A stretch of DNA of 64,000 nt, taken from contig NW_026623019.1 in assembly GCF_023065955.2 (NCBI RefSeq), forward strand, positions 17,116,350 through 17,180,349, read 5' to 3'. The notes beneath the pieces are model-generated. The model ran no database searches and was not told the origin of the DNA. It saw only the letters and a program-made list of their open reading frames with translations. Positions 1-10,600 of this stretch are shown here, piece after piece; the stretch's first letter is position 1, and every line of letters starts with the position of its first letter. Position numbers and translations under genes: made by a program. This DNA comes from Ursus arctos (Eukaryota; Chordata; Mammalia; Carnivora; Ursidae).

Positions 1-720
1 TAGAAAAGGAGTGTCCTGAGGATGCTACGAAGGCGCACACAGGACTTGGGTCTTTCCACAGTGTCAGCTTTATTCAATCATAAAGCAAAGTTAAATCACA
101 ATTATAAAGCAGGTTCAGGATTCCAAACTCAACGACAGTTCACCATGTGATTAAACTTGGCTTCTTACAGCACACAAAACAGGACATAAGACAAATCACA
201 CAACAAACAAGATAACAGAAGTTAATGAACCAAACGAGAAGGCAGTCTGGGGACGCGCAGCTGAGATAAGGCCACGGTATGGTCTGGGTCAGCTCTCAGC
301 ATTTACTGCTTCTGATGTTCAATCAGGGAAGGCTCTTTGTTCTGTTCGGAGATCAATCAGGCAGAGCCTTCGGTGGCAATTGCCTTTTTTAAGTGGTCAG
401 ACAGAAGGGTCAGGTCTGAAGAGTCTGACAGTTTACTCCCCAAATCCTTTCCTTTTTAAAGGGATTTAATCAGTTTTGGGTCTCTGGTTCTGCTCCTTAT
501 CAGTTCTGGGGTGTCAGCTGACACTGGTCCCAGCCATATCTCCTAGCTGCGGTACCTTAACTGCTTGCGTCTTTGCTCGACACAGGCTCCTGCTTGACTT
601 GAGAGACTCCATTTTGCTCTCTAGAAGGAGATAATCAGGTAACGATTAGAGGTCCTGACCTATTGGTTCACTCAGAGGTTTCTTCTTTGTCCACACAAAT
701 AATTCATATTTGTGTTTTCT
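1..720 (-). mobile_element. Retroviral-type LTR, antisense, cut by the window edge
   Basis: Read on the - strand, the block has the order of an LTR. A CCAAT box lies near 665, a TATA-like A/T element near 460, and an AATAAA poly(A) signal at 74-69, followed by a short U5-like end running off the window. No internal retroviral coding is visible, so it may be a solo LTR or the end of a provirus. I could not assign a family, and the right boundary is approximate. Confidence 0.5.
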
Positions 721-1308
721 CAGCCATAGAACATGTTCATCTCTTCCTTAAGGGATACAGTCTCAAAGTCCAGGATCTTGAGCTGATTTTCTTAGTTCAG
801 TCTGCTGTGACTTCTCTTATTTGATGTTCTGTTAACTAATAGACAAGCCACGGCTTTTCAGCAGACAAATACTCCATCACCGACACACACAACCACTATA
901 TAATGGTGGTATAAGGACAGGATAACTGCAATTTAAAAACCCATTCAGAAAAATAAGAATGAGGAGCACTTGGTAGTCACTTATCCGTAACGAGTGTCAC
1001 ATCTTGTGAGCAGAAATGTGAAAACTTGCAGCTCTTGCAATGGAGTCAAGTTCCTGGGAGAGCCCATGTTGGAATCTTCCATTTTCACTCCCATGGAAAA
1101 ACATGGTCATTTTCTCAGGTGGCCCCAGCTTTCCCCTCTAAAAGATTTTTTTTTTTAACCATTATTCTCTGTAGACCCATCTGAAGTGGCTGTTGTCTCT
1201 TTTCGGGAGCTGCACTGTTTCCACAGCTCACTTCCTACTGAGTTGGTTACTTGGAGATTGCTCTAGCAGTTGAATTAACAGAAGGCTTTTGCATGGCTGA
1301 TAATGGTT
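721..1308. other. Intron, nothing recognised
   Basis: AT-rich sequence between the LTR and the first SINE. I see no exon, RNA gene or repeat I can name. Confidence 0.5.
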
Positions 1309-1324
1309 TCTTTGGCAGTTTTTC

Positions 1325-1532
1325 TTTCTTTCTTTTTTTTTTTTAAAGATTTTATTTATTTATTTGAGAGAGATAGAGACAGCCAGCGAGAGAGGAACAC
1401 AAGTAGGGGGAGTGGGAGAGGAAGAAGCAGGCTCCCAGCGGAGAAGCCTGACGTGGGGCTCGATCCCAGAACGCTGGGATCATGCCCTGAGCCGAAGGCA
1501 GACGCTTAACGACTGCGCCACCCAGGCGCCCC
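1325..1532 (-). mobile_element. CAN-SINE (tRNA-Lys type), antisense
   Basis: T-run, then ttaaagattttatttattt, then a head ending gccacccaggcgcccc. It is flanked by a perfect 16-bp target-site duplication, tctttggcagtttttc, at 1,309-1,324 and 1,533-1,548. The body has the gccagcgagagagg form seen in the youngest copies here. Confidence 0.95.
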
Positions 1533-1548
1533 TCTTTGGCAGTTTTTC

Positions 1549-3437
1549 ATTCCTTGAACATTTAGTTTAGTTCTAGGTAGTTCAGGTGTAAGCAACCATA
1601 ACCAAAGAATGCATTCATTCATTTATTCTAGAAAACTCCTGTTTTATTTACTAATCATACTGATTTTGCCTTCATCCTCATTTAGTAAAGACTACTTTAG
1701 TAATAGGATTGAGCGAGGGGGACAGGCACCATCTGTACTCTAATTGTTGTTGTTTTTGTCATGGGCTGGTTCCCATGTTTGATTTTAACAAAAATTGCCA
1801 GAGAAAGTGTAGGAGCCGCAGTCTTATCTCTTGCTGAGGCTCCTCTTTAGAGCCTGAGTCTCCTCAGTATTTTCCTTTCTCTTATAGGGCTTTGCAAACA
1901 GCAGAATGAAGGAGCTAATAAATAGCAACATTTTAAGTATTCCAAACCTGTCTGGCAGTAGGCTTTTTTCTAAAGTACATTGTCTGGCTGGGGTTCCAAA
2001 CAGACAACATTTGACCACTGGCCACTTGGAAAATCCAAAGGCAGAGACATGAGTGGCTGTGAAACAAGGAAGGAATTTATTTCAGTGAGGCCGATACCAA
2101 GAAGACAGTGGGCCAGTATCTCAAAGATTGTCTCCAAGGTGCCAAAAATTTTTCCAGGTTTATAGAAGGAAAAACTGGGACAGAGGTCGGTGGGTCCATG
2201 CAGGTGGGCAGTAAAGGTCAGGTGGACCATTTTCTTGGGGTCAGTCACATGGGGTCTTGCTGGCTCAGGACAGTCATCTCTGCATGCAGGGGTAGTTTCA
2301 GTTGCCATCAGGGAATGCTTTGCCCCCACGGTCTTTTGCCTGAGTTAAGAAATAAGATGGAAAGAAAAAAATCATTTAGAAAGTACAGATAGAGGTCAGA
2401 ATGGAAGTAGTTGATGTCCTCTCTCATTTTAAAATATCCCATGTCCATTCAGTTGCTAAATCAGTCAGATATTTGACTTTATTACAGTGGTGCCAACTTC
2501 TAGGTGTGAAATTCTGTATTAGGATATTAGTTAGGCTGCTGTAACAAGAGGTACCCCCCCCCCCAGAGAAGTAGCTGAAGCATGGTTTAACTACATTTAA
2601 AAGATTCTTTCTTTCCATCTTGTTGCTGAGCTATTCCTAGGATGTAACTTAATCTGCTTGTTCAAAGAAATTGATTTTTTTCTTCTTGGTCCCATTCTGC
2701 TGACCATTTTGAAATTGCTAACCTAGCGATAGCCTTCTGCTTAGTATACAGCTAAAGAATTTGACAAATAACTTGAAGGTAAATCACTTCCAAGTTTTGA
2801 GATAACTTCCCTGCTCCCCCCGCCCCCACCCTTGGGACTTTGCAGGGTTGTCTTGGTAGCTTGCTTCTACTTCGAAGCAGACTTTTTTAACATCACTTTC
2901 AACTTGTAGATGGATTATTACTGTGCTACAAGTTGCTTCCTTCATAGATGGAAATGGAAGTCTAGAGAAGGAGATCTTTAGCTGAGTAACCACGTGTTAA
3001 GGGAAACTTCTGTGATTATAGAGAATTTTGAGAAGAGTGTTTATGGCCAACCAGCAGTTTTGGCCACATACATTTTGATAAGTTGTAGTTAGTACAACTT
3101 TAATTGGTATTGTATTTATTTTATATTAAAACAAAGTTTCTTAATTTAATATTAATTGGGGTCCATGGATGCTTAGTAGAACTTCATGAAACTTTTAAAA
3201 ATGTATGTAAAGTGTTGTATACATGCATTTTTAAAAGAGAATTTATTTAATTTTCAAAGGATACATGGCACCAAATTTTTCTACCCATTTTAACATATGG
3301 GATATTCTCATCTTTGCCTCCTGTACAGTATAAATTTATTTCTGTCTGACCTTATTTCATTCATTAGTGTTTTATAATAATTTTTGAATAAATTCCTAAA
3401 TCCTAATAAGTTAAATCATTTTATATCACAATAAGTA
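1549..3437. other. Intron, mostly unrecognised
   Basis: Contains an 11-C run (2,554-2,564) and C-rich sequence near 2,815. A 119-codon reverse open frame (2,329-1,970) has no protein-like features I recognise. The block near 2,000-2,400 may be part of an old LTR, but I cannot support that. Confidence 0.4.
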
Positions 3438-3445
3438 GCTGTCAC

Positions 3446-3865
3446 CTTTTTTTAAAGTTTTTATTCAAATTCCAGTTAACGTACAGTGTAATATTGTTTC
3501 AGGTGTACAATATTGGTGATTCAACACTTCCACGCAACACCCAGTGCTCATCACAAGTACATTCCTTAATCCCCATCACCTATTTAACCCATCCCGCTGC
3601 CCCCCCCCCCCCCCCCCCCCCGCTCCGGAAACCTTAGGTTTGTTCTCTATAGTTAAGAGTCTGTTTCTTGGTTTGCCTCTTTCTCTCTCTCTCTTTCTCT
3701 CTTTTTTTCCTTCCCTTATGTTCATCTGTTTTGTTTCTTAAATTCTTAAATGAGTGAAATCATGGTATTTGTCTTTCTCTGCCTGACTTCTTTCACTTAG
3801 CATGGTACTTTGTAGCTCCGTCCATGTCCTTGTAAATGGCAATATTTCATTCTTTTTGATGGCTG
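3446..3865 (-). mobile_element. 5'-truncated L1, antisense 3' end
   Basis: Starts with an antisense poly(A) (tttttttaaagttttt) and continues through the carnivore L1 3' region (caggtgtacaatattgg, ccagtgctcatcacaag, tgagtgaaatcatggtattt). A 22-C run at 3,600-3,621 sits inside it. Flanks resemble an imperfect duplication, gctgtcacctttt and gctgtcagctttt. Confidence 0.85.
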
Positions 3866-3880
3866 GGCTGTCAGCTTTTT

Positions 3881-4062
3881 GTTTTTTTAAAAGATTTTAT
3901 TTATTTATTTGAGAGAGAGAGAGAGCATGAACTGGGTGAGGGGCAGAGGGAGGAGACTCCCCACTGAGCAGAGAACCCAGTGCCAGGCTGGATCTCTGGA
4001 AACCAGGATCATGACCTGAGCCGAAGGCAGACACTTAACCACCTGAGCCACCCAGGTGCCCC
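3881..4062 (-). mobile_element. CAN-SINE, antisense
   Basis: Typical antisense body ending gccacccaggtgcccc. A perfect 17-bp duplication, tgggctgtcagcttttt, is at 3,864-3,880 and 4,063-4,079. It inserted at the right edge of the older L1. Confidence 0.95.
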
Positions 4063-4079
4063 TGGGCTGTCAGCTTTTT

Positions 4080-5292
4080 AAATGAATTTATCTTATTCTA
4101 TAATTTTCCTAAACTTGTTACCTGTACCAATATTTTTTAATGATGTTATATTTTCTAAAAATCACCTGCAGAAGTAACATTGTTTGTTCGTTGAATGCCA
4201 GTAATGATTCATCCTCATTGTATTCACATTAGGTCATATTAGTATGATCTTAATATTTGCTTGTGAATTTATATATAAAACCTTTAGTATGTTGAGAAAT
4301 TTTCCCTATCTAATTTTGAAAGAATCTTAATCATGAGTAAATGTGCAATTTTATTGAGTGCTTACTACCATCTATTGAAAGAAGTGTAATATTTTTAGTA
4401 TTCTTAAATTACATTAATAGTTTTTCCTATGGCATATGAGCCTTACATTTATGGGTAAAATACCCTAAATTGGAGACTATTTTAATTTCTTCTGTATTTT
4501 GTTGAAAGTACCTTTGGGGATTCTATAATAGAAGACTAACTCTCCTGTAAGAGTAGCTAAGGGGGGAATTTATAGTGAGCTCTTGTAGGTTTCTGTAAAT
4601 ATTGTCTATAGCCTAAGATTGCTTCTTTGAAGGGGAAGCGTAGCTGCAGGAAAGGAATGCATGGGTAGTGAAAATCACATAAGACTGGGAGCAGTTAGGT
4701 GAGAGAGTAGGAAGGAGAAAGAATGATAGAAATAGCATTGAAATCACAATTGCTGCTGTTGAAGACTAATAATAATAGGAAAACAGTTCCATTTTAAGAA
4801 ATGATTTTACATCATTGAATCGATCTATATGGACTTCGTTACAACTTGACTGTAATGTAGTTTTGGCATAAACACATTTACTGTTAATGACCAGCTACAT
4901 TTCTAATCTTCAATAACTAGACTTGAAAATAAAGGAATTGGGTAAGGATCAACATATACCTTTGTATTCATTTTGGGAAGGGGCTACTATGAAAAGTTTT
5001 CAGGTTATAGAAAAACTTTTATATGTATGATACTATTTGTTGGTTTGGTTTTGTCTTCTGTAAGATGAAGAGATAACAAATTTTAGGTTGAAAATCTCGG
5101 ATCATGTATTGTAAAGTGGTTATAATTTTCTGTCCTTGAAGTTTAAAGAAATGATATACTGAATATTTAAGTTATGTACCAGTTGATCTTGCTAATGTTA
5201 TTAGAATACTGGTAGATTGTAATGTGATTTCTTTGGGGAATGGGTTTGGATGTCATTTCCCCCCCGATTTATTCTTCATTGTCAGTATAAGC
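4080..5292. other. Intron, nothing recognised
   Basis: About 1.2 kb of AT-rich sequence without an exon or a repeat I can name. Confidence 0.5.
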
Positions 5293-5791
5293 AGAACTCT
5301 AATAGATGGCCCCCAAGATTTCTGTTCCCTGTTGCATGTGCCCAATATAGTCTTCTCTTGAATGTGTACAGGATCAATAAATATAATTAAGTCACTAATT
5401 AGTTAACTTTGAGTTAATCAAAGATTCTGGGTGGGCCTAACCTAATTTTTAAAATGGTGAGACACCAAAATGCTTTCCTGCTGATCTTGAAGGAGCAAAC
5501 TGGGGAGAAGGCAAGAACCTGTGAATGACTAGTAGAAATAGAAAGCAGTCTCTGGCCAACAGCTAGCAAGCAAATGGAGAGCTCAGTCTTCAGGCCACAA
5601 AGAAATGAATTGTACCAACAACCTGAAGGAGCTCAGGAGAAGATCTTTCCCTAGTCAGACCTTCAGATGAGGACAACCAGGTGGCTGACACCTGAAAGAT
5701 TCTTGACCCATGAAAACAGGGAAATAATAAATTTGTCTTAAGTTAGTAGGTTTGTAATAATTTGTTATGCAGTAATAGGAAACAAATACAG
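5293..5791 (+). mobile_element. MaLR LTR (MLT1-type), sense
   Basis: An old ERVL-MaLR LTR: the middle has gattctgggtgggcctaacc, then aataataaatttgtctt near 5,727, then an end of the form ttgttatgcagtaatagg and aacaaatacag. It is very diverged, consistent with an insertion older than carnivores. Confidence 0.65.
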
Positions 5792-7150
5792 AGGTTTGTA
5801 GCAGTAGTAAGATGCTCTTGTAGCAGTTATTTCGAACGTGGGAGCAGCTTTGGAATGGGCAGTATGCAGAATCTGGAGGAATTTTATGGAGATTGATAGA
5901 CAAAGCCTCAGTTGTGTTGAATAGACTCTTGGTAAGAATATGGTCTTTGATGATGCTGCAAAGGGGGCCTACAAGGAAGGTAAAAGACGTGTTATTGGAA
6001 ATTAAAGGGATGGCCTGAAATGTAGTCACAAAGAGCTTTGCAAAACTGTGTCTTGTAGTTGTTTGGAAAGCAGAACTCATAAGTGACAAACATGGATATA
6101 TAGCTAAGGAGATTTCTAAGCTGCCGGATTTGAAAATGTTGTCTGATTTCTTATTGTTTATAGTAAAATGATAGAGCAGAGAGATGAATTGAGAAAGAAC
6201 AGTTAAACAAAAAGAACCAGAGAACCAGGACTTTATGAATTTGATATTTCTTAGCTTTCCAAATGGCAGAAGATGCTAAAAGTCAGAAATGGCTGCCAAA
6301 AGTGTAGCATAGAGAGAAGACCGTGTGATTGTATGAACTTCTGCTACATCTTAGGTCAAAAAATCATAGTGTTCAGACACACAGAGGGCCCTTTCAAGAG
6401 ACTAGTATGTGATTCACAGATCTTCTCATCACACTGAGGGCAGTCTAGGAATCATAAAGGTGTCATTCTTTAGCTGTCGCAGCAGGAGGAGAGACCATGA
6501 TTATCTCAAAAAGATCGGTGGCTGTTGCTTTTGTCTAATGGAGTAAAACTTTGTAAAATTTACAGAAGGCCTTCAAGGTTCTTGAGAAAGTGATTTTAGC
6601 AGAAACACTGCCAGCATGGACTGGGAGGGACAAGGAGTAGAAAATGAAGAGAGACTCTTTGGACCCCCAAAATTCTACTGGCAGGAAGCAGGATGATAAA
6701 ACTGTGTGGTTACAAATCTGTGCTACCCTTTCTAGAAAAGGAAGGATGATTCAGAGGATAGAGGTGAGAGCCACAGACAATCTTTGAAACCTTATCAAGA
6801 AACTCTTGTACCTGGCTGGATTTCAGGTTACTTTGGGCTAGTGACTTCTTTTTACCTTCCATTTTCCCCCTTTTAAACTGGAATGTCTGTAATTGTTATC
6901 CTATGTCTGCCCCGCCATTCTGTATTGGGAGGATGGGAGCAGATAACTTCCGTTCCTTTCACAGATCCACAGAAGGGAAGTTGTGCCCCAGCAGCTGTAC
7001 TTAATAGATTACACATAGTTACTTCATTAGCACCTGTGCCTGATTGAGATTTTAGATGTTGAGATTTTAGACTTTGGGCTATAATGGGATGAGGCTATTA
7101 GAAGCCTTAGGAGGTGAGTGAATATGTTTTGTGCTTGAGAGCAACGTGAT
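5792..7150 (+). mobile_element. MaLR internal region, decayed
   Basis: Follows the LTR directly and in the same orientation. It has the non-coding MaLR internal character: gcagctttggaatgggcag near 5,850 and ttttagactttgggctataa near 7,062, close to the usual end of the internal part. No viral reading frame is intact. A 3' LTR is not visible. Confidence 0.55.
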
Positions 7151-7605
7151 TCTTTCAGGAGCTAGAGGGCAGAATTCTGCCACAGTTAGAGAAAACTTAA
7201 GTTAATTTATGGTTATGTTAAGAGTTATTTAGTAAATCTAATGTATTTATAATTTTTTCCTCATCTTTTGTAGCTTTTCCTGTATAGATTATTTTGTTTC
7301 AACTTTATAATGGAGAAAATTGTATTATATTAAGTAAAATAAAATATATAATACAAGCTTTATGGGGTTTTCATGTATTTAAGCATATTTAAGCTCCTTG
7401 ACTTAACTATGTTTTATTAATATTGTTGCTATTATTGTTAATACTTTCTATTAGAAAAGACAAGTATAAAAGATAATTGTGTTATTGAGTCACTTGTGTT
7501 TTTTAAAAGTTACTTGTTTATTTAACGTAACAATTACTAGGAATGTCTTTAAATAAAACTTTTAGAACAATGTTAATTTGGTGGTATTGAATTTTTCTCT
7601 CCTAG
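7151..7605. other. Intron end before first exon in view
   Basis: AT-rich, no repeat recognised. It ends in the pyrimidine tract and acceptor of the 7,606 exon. Confidence 0.5.
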
Positions 7606-7698
7606 GTTTTGCAGCCCTGTGACTTGTTCTATCAAGCTACTCAAATAGGTACAGATCCACAAGTGATTGATATATCAGTAAAGTCCCTCACACTAAAG
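7606..7698 (+). CDS. VPS13A: VPS13A exon 1 of 26 in window
   Basis: 93 nt, phase 0 at both ends, 31 codons from [10 protein letters not shown] to SVKSLTLK. Acceptor is ctcctag|GTT and donor AAG|gtaagt (consensus). It encodes part of the extended chorein (RBG) channel before the VAB domain. A second AG lies 9 nt downstream (7,613-7,614), so an in-frame tandem acceptor is possible; the human protein keeps VLQ, which favours the first AG. Confidence 0.95.
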
Positions 7699-10600
7699 GT
7701 AAGTTAAAATGTAATCAGTTATTCATATCTTTAGGGCACCTTTTTAAAAAAGTAGTAAAACCTAAAAATAAGCAATTATTATATCAAGTCTTTAATTGTT
7801 AAATAAGCAAAAAATAGAGCAGCTGTGTTTTTGAAAGTATTTTTATGTGACACATTATTACAGTGTATTATTTAATACACATTTGAATGTTATTTATTAT
7901 TGGTGTTTGACTTCTGTAGTTAACATCTAACATTCCTATGATATACATGTTTGAACTTACACTTGATCAATCTAATATCTGTAAGATTCAGGTTAATATT
8001 TTAGAAATTGAAATTAGTTAGGGGCACCTGGGTGGTTCAGTCGATTGAACATCCGACTCTTCGACTCAGGTCATGCGTGATCTTGGGGTCATGGGATTGA
8101 GCGCCACATCAGGCTTCGCACTCAGCAGGGACTCTGGTCCAGATTCTCTCTCTCCCTCTGCCCTTTCCCCAACTTGTGCACATGTGCACACTCTTTCTCT
8201 CTCAAAATAAATAAATACATCTTTTTTAAAAATTGAAATTAGTTATAAAATTTTCATAGGCAATAAACTGTATCTACTATTTGATGGTAGTGATATTAGT
8301 TTAATATTAATGCTTCATGATCTTTCAACAAATATATTTAATATTTTTGAAGTACCTAATTTTTGAAAGTGGTATGGGTAGATTTTTTATTAGTTTTAAT
8401 TTTTCCCCTTAGGTTTCACCAGTTATCATAAATACTGTGATTACCATAACATCAGCACTTTATACATCCAAGGATACCATCCCCCAAGAAACTACTTCTT
8501 CTACAGCACATTTATGGGAAAAGAAGGATACAAAGAATTTAAAAATGTGGTTTCTTGAAGAACCAAATGAAGTTGAAAACAAAGCTCCCACCACTGAATT
8601 GATACTCAAAGGAGAGATGATAAGAGTGAACATTGATTCTATTTTTATAGTTCTTGAGGCTGGAATTGGTCATAGAACAGTGCCTATGCTCTTGGCAAAA
8701 TCACGGTTTTCAGGGGAAGGCAAAAACTGGAGTTCCTTGATAAATCTCTACTGTCAGCTTGAACTAGAAGTAAGTACATGCAGTATTTTTCCGGAGTTTA
8801 TTACAAATAATGCTACACATGGAGTATTTTTGGTATCTTACGTAAGTATTTTAATTAAGTTTATTGTAAATATGAATGTTGGCTCATGGTACTTTTGGAA
8901 GAAAGTATACAAATTTATGCCCTTGGTATAGTTGTTTTTATGTGTATATTATTGTAACATAAACTTAACTTGGATATATCAATTGATTTTATCAACTTAA
9001 AGATGATACATTAATAAAGTATTGATTAGATTCAGAATTCTTATTTTTAAGAATGGAATATCTTTTTTCCTTTAGAAGGATAATAGACTATTTCTGAATC
9101 TCTTCTAAAAGAGTAGTAGAAAGAATTAGAAGGATATGCCTCATACTTTTATACAGTGCATTAACTTTAGTGAGTATCTACAAAGATCTTTCACATTTTT
9201 GTGAGAGTACTTTAATTATAAGGAAGATACTTCTTTTGAACCAACATACATTTTGCTTCGGAATTTATCTACATAGAATTATCCCCAAAAATATTTTGGT
9301 TTAATTTATGAGTTTATGTGTAGTGGAAACTAATTGGATATTCTACTAATTTATATTAATAAATACAAAAATTTGTGAGCTGATAAATTATTTGTGTGTT
9401 GATACAGAAATATACACTAATAGAGGTAGAACTGACTGACTGGATTTCAGATTTTGAAATTCTGGCTAGATTCTGTATATTTTGCAGAGGATATGGTCTA
9501 GGATGTCCAAGAGATTCTGAGAGTTCAAATAAATAAGCACTTACTGAATTGTAATTCATCATCAAGAGATTTCAAAAAATCAGTGCAGATAGGCAGATCT
9601 GTTTAAAAACCTCAATAATACATGATAAATGGACGCAGTTTTTGATTTTTAGCCCAGTCTGGAAGTCAAGGAAAAATGCTTAAAGGGGGGTTTTATCTGG
9701 ATTAAATTGTGAAGACTAGACTATGAAGTTAGCCAGGTGAGAAAAGTGCTGAGGGAGTGTGTATAAGAACTAAGGAAAGTCTCAGAGAACAGTTTTCATA
9801 TAAAGAAATAGCAGAGCCAAAGGAAATAGTGGTGGGAAACAGCATGGAAGATCCTTTTAGAAAGGAAAGGCTGTCTTATTTCAAAATTTAATTCTCTCTC
9901 TCTAGGTGCATTATTACAATGAAATGTTTGGTGTATGGGAGCCTTTGCTGGAACCCTTAGAAATTGATCAGACTGAGGATTTTAGGCCGTGGAATCTTGG
10001 AATCAAGGTATATTTGAAGTCTGAAAATTGTTTTTCAAAAACTGTAAATGTCCATACCACACAAAACAGTTCAATTTTAATAACAAAGTTCAGGTTTTCT
10101 CATTGTGAGCCTTGCCGCGTACTTCCCTGTGTGGCCTGTGAATGTAATTTTCAGACCCAAGACCAGTGCCTCCTATGCTAATGCAAGTAATCGTGTAACA
10201 TTTATTGTGTTCTAAACACTGTTTTAAGTAATGTACTTTTGCTTGAACCCTTACAGCACCCCTTTGAAGTCAGAGTTTTTAACATGTAAAGGAACTGAGA
10301 CAGAGCTTTAGAGCCTTCCCTAAAGCAGTACCTTCAGAGTGGAAGAGGTGGCTTGCAGTTCCGGCTGCAGAGCCCCGCTCAGAACCACCATGTTAAATGC
10401 CTCTAGCGTCTTCTTGTCGGTTGCTGTCTACCCTGAGTTTCCTTTGTCCTTAGAAGGGTGTACATACAGAAGAAAGTATACTGTTACTTGTTTCTCAGAT
10501 GGATTGTAAATTTATGTAATCATAAGAGTCAGGACCCTTAGATGGATGAAATTGTGCTTCAGAGCTGGAAACTGAAGAATTGCTAGCATGTCTCCTCTCT

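Noticed and set aside
1303..1570. Overlapping frames rich in Arg/Glu (for example around 1,400)
   Set aside because: They translate the CAN-SINE. The same peptides recur at every SINE in the window.
1970..2329. 119-codon reverse frame as a gene
   Set aside because: No recognisable domain, unremarkable composition, and no splice or promoter context. Chance or old-repeat origin is more likely.
3600..3621. 22-C run as a functional element
   Set aside because: The same place in carnivore L1 3' UTR copies is naturally C-rich. It is most likely slippage in the L1 fragment.
8021..8100. tRNA gene
   Set aside because: The tRNA-like head belongs to a SINE (tRNA-Lys-derived) with a tail and target duplication; no independent cloverleaf tRNA was found.
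8437..8931. 164-codon open frame as a separate gene
   Set aside because: It is the VPS13A exon 8,413-8,769 read past its donor. Homology stops exactly at gtaagt.
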